Of a DNA stretch of 10,142 nucleotides, positions 5,708 through 10,142 are shown in pieces (the stretch's first letter is position 1; every line of letters begins with the position of its first letter). The stretch spans positions 1 through 10,142 of the forward strand of contig CAYSES010000019.1 of the NCBI GenBank assembly GCA_964430085.1, written 5' to 3'. The translations under genes were made by a program, and so were the position numbers. The notes under the pieces were generated by a model, which ran no database searches, was not told the DNA's origin, and saw only the letters and a list, made by a program, of their open reading frames with translations. The stretch is from RBG-13-33-26 sp964430085. GTDB lineage: Archaea > Nanobdellota > Nanobdellia > Pacearchaeales > GW2011-AR1.

Positions 5708-6370
5708 TTATCTCCACCTTTTAACCCCGATTCTTGGGCAATACTTATTCACCGGACATTTGCTGCACCATGGAGAAATTGGTAAACATATAGTCTTCCC
5801 AAACTGAACAAATATAGAATTGAAATCTATCCAATATTTTTTTGGAAGAATTTGATTTAATGCTTTTTCTGTTTGTTCTGGGTTTTTTGTCTTTACCCAG
5901 CCAAGCCTGTTGGGTATTCTGTGACAATGAGTATCAATTGGCAGGACTTTCTTTCCATATGCAAATGCTAAAACTATGTTTGCTGTTTTTGGACCAATTC
6001 CCTTTATGCTTACTAATTCTTCTCTTGTTTTGGGAACTTTCCCACTGTACTTTTTCAATAAAACTTTTGAAACATGTTTTATTGTTTTTGCCTTATTTCT
6101 GTAATACCCAGACGAATAAATCAATTTTTCTAATTTTCTTAGAGGTAATTTTAAAATTTCTTTTGGAGTCTGTGCAACTGCAAATAATCTCTTTGATGCA
6201 ATTTCAGTATTTTTATCCTGCGTTCGTAAAGAAAGAAGGCAAGAAATGAGAATTTTAAAAGCATTTGGATGTTTTCTCATTCTATTAAGCGTAGTTTTGC
6301 TTGTGGGGAATTTGTGCTTTAATATCCCTATAACCTTGTCAATGTTTTCTAAAATTCGTTTTTTGCTCAT
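5708..6370 (-). CDS. nth: endonuclease III (DNA glycosylase/AP lyase)
   Basis: Base-excision repair enzyme that removes oxidised pyrimidines and cuts at the resulting AP site. The 220-residue length is standard. Visible features are LLSLRTQD (45-52) where bacterial Nth has LLSAQATD, the helix-hairpin-helix ending in KGIGPKTAN (123-131) with catalytic Lys128, PIDTHCHRI (145-152) with catalytic Asp146, and an intact C-x6-C-x2-C-x5-C iron-sulfur cluster motif at C195, C202, C205 and C211. Lys and Asp together indicate a bifunctional glycosylase/lyase rather than MutY. Its ATG overlaps the stop of the DUF5654-like gene (ATGA, 4 bases), so it is the last gene of the acetate-pathway operon. Confidence 0.95.
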   Translation of the reverse strand: MSKKRILENIDKVIGILKHKFPTSKTTLNRMRKHPNAFKILISCLLSLRTQDKNTEIASKRLFAVAQTPKEILKLPLRKLEKLIYSSGYYRNKAKTIKHVSKVLLKKYSGKVPKTREELVSIKGIGPKTANIVLAFAYGKKVLPIDTHCHRIPNRLGWVKTKNPEQTEKALNQILPKKYWIDFNSIFVQFGKTICLPISPWCSKCPVNKYCPRIGVKRWR

Positions 6371-6627
6371 TTGTTAAAACCAGAGACAATTACTATCCCT
6401 AAAACAGAAATCAATGTTATAATAAGTGCACTAATAAGACTATTTTGAATTGAACTGGCTTCTGAAATTTTTTCAACGAACTTGATTATTACATCATTCC
6501 ATGTAAGTGCTAGGATAAGTCCAAAGGCGGCAATAATCGCTGTTGTTAAAGATTTTTTAAATTGTTGTTTAAATCTTATGGCGGATTTTTTTGCTTCATC
6601 TCCTATTTTTTTTATATGCCTTTTCAT
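6367..6627 (-). CDS. DUF5654-like small membrane protein
   Basis: This 86-residue protein has a basic amphipathic N-terminus (1-27, many Lys) followed by two membrane helices, about 28-42 and 63-82. The segment AFGLILALTWNDVI (34-47), with the Trp-Asn-Asp triplet just after the first helix, is what I associate with the DUF5654 family of archaea and some bacteria, whose function is unknown. The assignment is from memory of the family pattern, not a search. It is locked between pduL and nth by two ATGA overlaps, with GGAGA upstream as a ribosome binding site, so it is translated with them. Nothing in the sequence tells whether it serves acetate metabolism. Confidence 0.75.
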   Translation of the reverse strand: MKRHIKKIGDEAKKSAIRFKQQFKKSLTTAIIAAFGLILALTWNDVIIKFVEKISEASSIQNSLISALIITLISVLGIVIVSGFNK

Positions 6628-7190
6628 TTTATAAGTTCTCCAAATGTTTTTTTATTGATTCCTGCAGCATTACCTTCATCTGTATCAAGGTGGAGTGAAA
6701 GCCGATAATTTTCAGAGACTCTTACGATTATATTATGAAATGTTACACTTCTTTTACCTATAACTTTTACAGAAACAATTTCATTATTTTTTAATCCAAT
6801 CTTTTTTGCTTCTTCGTTTGAACAATGTATATGTCTTTGTGCAATTATGCAGGGGATTTTTATAGTGGCCATTGGTCCTTTAATCATTATCTTTGTTGTA
6901 TTTGCTAAATCCCCCGAGACTTTTATTTGAGGTAAAGGTTTAAGTTTTAATGTATAGGCATCTGTTATAGAAAGTTCTGCCTGTGATCTATTTCTAAATG
7001 GTCCAAGAATTCTCACATTTTCTATTTTTTTATCTTGGCCAATAAAGGTAATTATCTCTTTTGATGCAAATTCTCCTACTTGCGAAAGATTTCTTATTGG
7101 CTCCATCTCAGCTTTTTTTCCAAATAATTTTTCGAAATCTTTCTGTGAAAGATGTACATGTCTTGCTGAAATTTCAACCGGAACTTTCAT
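6624..7190 (-). CDS. pduL: PduL-type phosphate acyltransferase (phosphotransacylase)
   Basis: Interconverts acyl-CoA plus phosphate with acyl-phosphate plus CoA; next to acetate kinase the substrate is most likely acetyl-CoA. The protein has the two-half PduL structure. The first half carries VEISARHVHLS (5-15) with H11 and H13, NLSQVGEF (34-41), and VRILGPFRNRSQAELS (59-74). The second half carries IIAQRHIHCS (115-124) with H120 and H122, and the C-terminal LHLDTDEGNAAG (166-177) with H167. These histidines match the zinc ligands of the family. At 188 residues it is compact and lacks the N-terminal extension that targets microcompartment versions, so it should be cytosolic. It is unrelated to the Pta family. 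It starts 18 bases after ackA, with no clear Shine-Dalgarno sequence. Confidence 0.93.
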   Translation of the reverse strand: MKVPVEISARHVHLSQKDFEKLFGKKAEMEPIRNLSQVGEFASKEIITFIGQDKKIENVRILGPFRNRSQAELSITDAYTLKLKPLPQIKVSGDLANTTKIMIKGPMATIKIPCIIAQRHIHCSNEEAKKIGLKNNEIVSVKVIGKRSVTFHNIIVRVSENYRLSLHLDTDEGNAAGINKKTFGELIK

Positions 7191-7208
7191 ATTTTTAAAA
7201 TGTCTTTT

Positions 7209-8270
7209 TTAGTTTTTATATTTATTTAAAATCTTCAAGACTTTTTCAACTGCTACTTTTTCTTCATTTGTCTTTTTGACCCAAACTTTTATTTTGGATT
7301 TCTCTGATGAAACAAGTTCTGAGTTAATCTTATTTTTTTCTTCATCAATTTGCATCCCAATAAATGAAAAATGCTTGCATATTTCCTTTCTTAGTTTGGG
7401 GACATTTTCTCCAATTGCACCCGTAAAAACCAAGTTATCCAACCCATTTAAAACACCAATATAAGAACCTATAATTTTTACTATGCTATAAACAAGCATA
7501 TCATAAGCTAATTTGCAATCTTTTATTGTTAAGTCTTTTCGAACGTTTCTGAAATCATTAAATCCTGTCAGACCTTTTAATCCAGATTCATCAGTCAATA
7601 TTTTTTCTACATTATACCCCCTCTTTTTTAAGAAAAAGATTATTCCTGGATCAATTGTACCTGAACGAGTTCCCATTATAACTCCTTCAAGAGGAGTGAA
7701 GCCCATGCTTGTATCAATTGGTTTTCCGTTCTTTATTGCAGATATGCTTGAACCAGAACCTAAATGACAAGTTATTACCTTTCCCTTTAAATTTCTGGAA
7801 ACGAATTCATGAGACAATCCATGAAAACCATACCTTCTTATTCCATATTTTTTTGTTATTTTTTTTGGTATGGCATAAACTTTTGAGACTTCAGGCAAAT
7901 CAGAAAAAAAGATTGTATCAAAAACAGCATATTGGGGTTTGTTGTAACGTTTGCATAAACCAATAACCATAAGCTCTTTTGGATTATGTAACTCTGCCAA
8001 TTCAGAAAATTTTTTTATCTTTTTTATAATTCCTTCATTTATCCTAACTGGTTTTTTTAAATTCCCGCCATGAACTACCCTATGGACAATTAAATCAACT
8101 GTTTTTTTATCAAATTTCATAAAAATCTTTTTTACTGACCTCTCATAATCTTCATTTGTTCTTAATCTTTCATAGTTGTCGGATTCAATTAACTCAGAAT
8201 TTTTGAACAAACTATATTTTATGCTTGAGCTGCCAACATTAAAAACAAGAATTGTTTTCCTCTTTTTCAT
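7209..8270 (-). CDS. ackA: acetate kinase
   Basis: ASKHA-family kinase converting acetyl-phosphate and ADP to acetate and ATP. Conserved pieces are FNVGSSSIKYSLF (10-22) with N11 and the Ser cluster, VHRVVHGG (62-69) with R64, LAELHNP (91-97) with H95, FDTIFFSDLP (117-126) with D118, RYGFHGLSHEFV (146-157) with H150, CHLGSGSS (168-175), MGTRSGTIDPG (199-209) with R202, FTGAIGENV (282-290), and TNEEKVAVEK (334-343) for the C-terminal glutamate. These cover the residues known to be catalytic in the Methanosarcina enzyme. The length of 353 is about 45 residues below the usual 400, apparently through shortened loops, since no core motif is missing. It follows the kinase-like membrane gene by 24 bases and precedes pduL by 18. 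Confidence 0.95.
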   Translation of the reverse strand: MKKRKTILVFNVGSSSIKYSLFKNSELIESDNYERLRTNEDYERSVKKIFMKFDKKTVDLIVHRVVHGGNLKKPVRINEGIIKKIKKFSELAELHNPKELMVIGLCKRYNKPQYAVFDTIFFSDLPEVSKVYAIPKKITKKYGIRRYGFHGLSHEFVSRNLKGKVITCHLGSGSSISAIKNGKPIDTSMGFTPLEGVIMGTRSGTIDPGIIFFLKKRGYNVEKILTDESGLKGLTGFNDFRNVRKDLTIKDCKLAYDMLVYSIVKIIGSYIGVLNGLDNLVFTGAIGENVPKLRKEICKHFSFIGMQIDEEKNKINSELVSSEKSKIKVWVKKTNEEKVAVEKVLKILNKYKN

Positions 8271-8294
8271 ATTATCTCTTAGAAGACAGTCTTT

Positions 8295-8756
8295 TTAATT
8301 TTTATTCCTTAAGTAATGAAGTAAAAGGATTACTAGTATCAATAGTATATTTGCTATTATAACAATCAACGAAATTGGGTTGTAAGTAATAAGTTTCAAA
8401 AAATTTATTACAGGATCATAAAGTATAAGAAAACTTACTATAATAGCCATTGTAAAAGTTAAAAGTACAACCCCGGCCATTGTATCTTTTACTCTTCCAA
8501 ATTCTTTGTTATACTCGGGGGAGATGAGATCTATAAGTTTTTCAAAACTTCTGTTGAATAATTCCAGGATAATTACCAAAAAACAAACAATTATGATAGT
8601 TATCAAATAAACTTTTGTTATGTTCAGAAGAATTGCAGTGAAGATTATTATGCTTCCTATTAAGATTTGTATCTTGATATTCCTTTCACTTGAGATTCCT
8701 TTAAACAGCCCCTTAAAAGCACAAAGTGCACTATCTCTAAAATTTATTTTTGTCAT
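8295..8756 (-). CDS. diacylglycerol/undecaprenol kinase-like membrane protein (DagK family)
   Basis: Small integral-membrane lipid kinase of the prokaryotic DgkA type. Family marks in order are ALCAFKGLFKGISSERNIKIQ (10-30) with E24, LELFNRSFEKLIDL (64-77) with E65, N68, E72 and D76 matching the ELLNTAIE..VD motif, and VKDTMAGVVLL (89-99) matching AKD..A.AVL. Membrane helices lie at about 30-45, 48-66 and 93-112. Unlike the usual 3-helix, roughly 120-residue enzymes, a fourth hydrophobic segment (about 128-147) extends the C-terminus. The substrate could be an isoprenoid alcohol such as dolichol-like lipids in an archaeon; this is inference. It heads the ackA-pduL-nth operon, with its own leaderless-type promoter. 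Confidence 0.85.
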   Translation of the reverse strand: MTKINFRDSALCAFKGLFKGISSERNIKIQILIGSIIIFTAILLNITKVYLITIIIVCFLVIILELFNRSFEKLIDLISPEYNKEFGRVKDTMAGVVLLTFTMAIIVSFLILYDPVINFLKLITYNPISLIVIIANILLILVILLLHYLRNKN

Positions 8757-8776
8757 TCAATCAACTTTGGATTAGT

Positions 8777-8787
8777 TATTTATAAGA
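8777..8787 (-). promoter_or_regulatory. TATA promoter of the DagK-ackA-pduL-nth operon
   Basis: On the minus strand TTATAAATAA lies about 25 bases before the ATG at 8756, consistent with a leaderless transcript. Genes down to nth follow with gaps of at most 24 bases, so it may serve the whole operon. Confidence 0.7.
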
Positions 8788-8818
8788 ATTATTGTGTTTT
8801 TTATTGAAAAAAACTTAC

Positions 8819-8834
8819 GAAAAATTTATATATA
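8819..8834 (+). promoter_or_regulatory. BRE/TATA promoter of the glycosyltransferase gene
   Basis: GAAAAA (8819-8824) is followed by TTTATATATA (8825-8834). Transcription should start near 8855, leaving a leader of about 47 bases before the ATG at 8902, in contrast to the leaderless genes around it. Confidence 0.7.
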
Positions 8835-8861
8835 GAATTTTTTTCTTTTTTTTAAATTCTA
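8833..8861 (+). repeat. inverted repeat between TATA box and start site
   Basis: Perfect 8-base arms TAGAATTT (8833-8840) and AAATTCTA (8854-8861) flank a 13-base, almost pure-T spacer. The left arm touches the TATA box and the right arm covers the predicted transcription start. This position suits an operator better than an RNA hairpin. A second, overlapping 6-base pairing (8858-8863 with 8875-8880) is possible within the leader. Confidence 0.4.
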
Positions 8862-8890
8862 AATTTCTACGATTTTTAGATAGTAGGACT

Positions 8891-8895
8891 AAGGA
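8891..8895 (+). promoter_or_regulatory. Shine-Dalgarno site of the glycosyltransferase gene
   Basis: AAGGA lies six bases before the ATG at 8902, supporting that start codon in a leadered mRNA. Confidence 0.65.
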
Positions 8896-8901
8896 AACAT
8901 A

Positions 8902-10131
8902 ATGAAAGGAAAATCAAATTCAGGGATAGAAAATTTAATTGTGAAAGATAATAAACAAAACTCTAAAACAATTTATCAAGTAAGCACTTTTAAACCAGAA
9001 CAATGCGGAATAGCTGCATGGACAGAAGACAAGATCAATTATTCTCAAGGCATCAACCCCCTCTTTAGAAATAGGGTTATAGCCATTAATGGGTTCAGAA
9101 ATCTTTCAGAGTACGCAGACCCTGTAGATTTTGGAATTGAACGAGATAACAAAAAAGATTATCCTCTTGCTGCGGGATTTGCCAATGAAAATGGGGATGT
9201 AGTAAGTATTCAACATGAATTTGGAATTTTTGGTGGAGATAGAGGGAAATTTATAGGTGATTATCTTCTTTATTTTTTGGATGCTTTACAAAAACCTGTG
9301 ATGATTACTGCGCATACTGTTCTTGGAGATGTTGAAGATAAACGATCGTTTAAAAGAAAAGAACTTTTTAAAGAGATCCTACCCAAAGTAAACCATATTA
9401 TTGCGATTTCAGATACTTCAAGAAAATTATTGGTTAATGAATATGGCGTGGCTCCTGAAAAGATAACAATGATCTATCATGGAGTTCATGATTTTAATGA
9501 AACAATGGATCATTCAAGACAAATTATAGGCGGATTAGAAGGAAGGTTTGTTATTTCAACTGTTGGACTAGTTAGATCTAAGAGGGGATTTGAACAGGTT
9601 ATCCGAGCTCTTCCAAGAGTTGTTGAAAAATACCCTGATTTATTATATATGATTGCAGGAAAAACACATCCAAAAGAATTTGGACCAAATGGAAGTGAAC
9701 CTTACAGAAATAAATTGCAAGAAGAAGTTAAAAACTTGAATTTAGAAAATAATGTTCTTTTTATTAATAAATGGCTTCCTTTGACCAGTTTATTAAGATA
9801 TATTCAAGCTTCTGACATGGCAATTACTCCTTATACAGACCCGAAACAAATTTCTAGCGGGATTTTAAGTTATAATCTTGGGCTTTTAAAACCAGTTATA
9901 TCAACTCCTTTTGCTTATGCTAAGGAAATCCTTGCTGAAGGAAGAGGTATTGTTTTACCTGATTTTAATAATCCTGAATCCATATCTAATGTCCTGATGT
10001 ATGTTTTGAATAATAGAGAAATAATAAAAAAAATGCAGGAAAAAATAATTCCTTTTCGCGAACAAATGCGATGGCCAAATGTGGCTAAAAAGTACATTGG
10101 AGTTGAAAAGAAATTAATAGATTCTTATTAA
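8902..10131 (+). CDS. GT4-type glycosyltransferase
   Basis: GT-B fold glycosyltransferase of the GT4 group, probably cytosolic, transferring sugar from a nucleotide-sugar to an unknown acceptor. The N-terminal domain shows STFKPEQCGIAAWTED (28-43), matching the TF.PRRCGIATFT motif of its subfamily, then SIQHEFGIFGGD (102-113) and ITAHTVL (135-141). The C-terminal domain starts near 215 with STVGLVRSKRGFEQVIRAL and contains LLYMIAGKTHP (248-257), NVLFINKWLP (284-293), SDMAITPY (304-311) and SSGILSYNLGLLKPVISTPFAYAKEIL (318-344), the nucleotide-sugar binding region with the terminal glutamate. This subfamily is often beside mannoside-phosphorylase genes in bacteria, which is a hint of mannosyl transfer only. 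Length of 409 is normal. Residues 1-22 are a polar extension before the fold. Confidence 0.9.
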   Translation: MKGKSNSGIENLIVKDNKQNSKTIYQVSTFKPEQCGIAAWTEDKINYSQGINPLFRNRVIAINGFRNLSEYADPVDFGIERDNKKDYPLAAGFANENGDVVSIQHEFGIFGGDRGKFIGDYLLYFLDALQKPVMITAHTVLGDVEDKRSFKRKELFKEILPKVNHIIAISDTSRKLLVNEYGVAPEKITMIYHGVHDFNETMDHSRQIIGGLEGRFVISTVGLVRSKRGFEQVIRALPRVVEKYPDLLYMIAGKTHPKEFGPNGSEPYRNKLQEEVKNLNLENNVLFINKWLPLTSLLRYIQASDMAITPYTDPKQISSGILSYNLGLLKPVISTPFAYAKEILAEGRGIVLPDFNNPESISNVLMYVLNNREIIKKMQEKIIPFREQMRWPNVAKKYIGVEKKLIDSY

Positions 10132-10142
10132 ATGCCCCCGCC

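Noticed and set aside
5842..6249. 135-residue hydrophobic plus-strand frame inside nth
   Set aside because: Leucine/phenylalanine richness comes from reading lysine-rich codons backwards; nth is certain on the other strand.
7709..7966. 85-residue plus-strand frame inside ackA
   Set aside because: Antisense to the catalytic core of acetate kinase; no independent signal.
10132..10142. ATG directly after the glycosyltransferase stop codon, possible start of a next gene
   Set aside because: Only three codons remain before the edge, so nothing can be supported.

Overview
This is an AT-rich archaeal chromosome segment. The evidence is a replication factor C small and large subunit pair, a 38-residue eL41-type ribosomal protein, a DUF5654-type membrane protein, and BRE/TATA promoters placed so that the transcript would begin at or next to the ATG. 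A bacterial-type acetate kinase and phosphotransacylase pair, together with the compact layout, suggests a fermentative DPANN-type archaeon (Woesearchaeota/Pacearchaeota-like). That lineage is inference, since no rRNA gene is present. There are no tRNA or rRNA genes, insertion sequences or CRISPR arrays, and no gene-free stretch longer than about 150 bases.

Left part (1-1159): the edge may hold the first codons of a minus-strand gene. Three small plus-strand genes follow: a putative winged-helix protein, a two-helix membrane protein with three cysteines in its loop, and an unrecognised basic protein with a very clear promoter. The last of these overlaps the convergent rfcL by 12 bases.

RFC operon (4327 down to 1148, minus strand): rfcS, a CYTH-domain phosphohydrolase, a stand-alone SpoT/MESH1-like HD hydrolase, and rfcL. 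Junctions are a 1-base gap, an 11-base overlap and a 14-base overlap, with one TATA box in front of rfcS. Two putative nucleotide-polyphosphate enzymes therefore lie between, and are translationally coupled to, the two clamp-loader subunits. I consider this the most interesting arrangement in the window.

Middle (5645 down to 4410, minus strand): two unrecognised soluble proteins of 210 and 131 residues flank a tiny, highly basic eL41 gene.

Metabolic/repair operon (8756 down to 5708, minus strand): a diacylglycerol/undecaprenol kinase-like membrane protein, acetate kinase, PduL-type phosphotransacylase, a DUF5654-like protein and endonuclease III. Gaps are 24 and 18 bases, followed by two 4-base ATGA overlaps. 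AckA plus PduL would convert acetyl-CoA to acetate with ATP formation; Nth repairs oxidised pyrimidines and appears to be carried along transcriptionally.

Right part (8757-10142): a 145-base divergent promoter region, then a GT4-type glycosyltransferase on the plus strand. Unlike its neighbours it has a long leader with a Shine-Dalgarno sequence. It ends 11 bases before the window edge.
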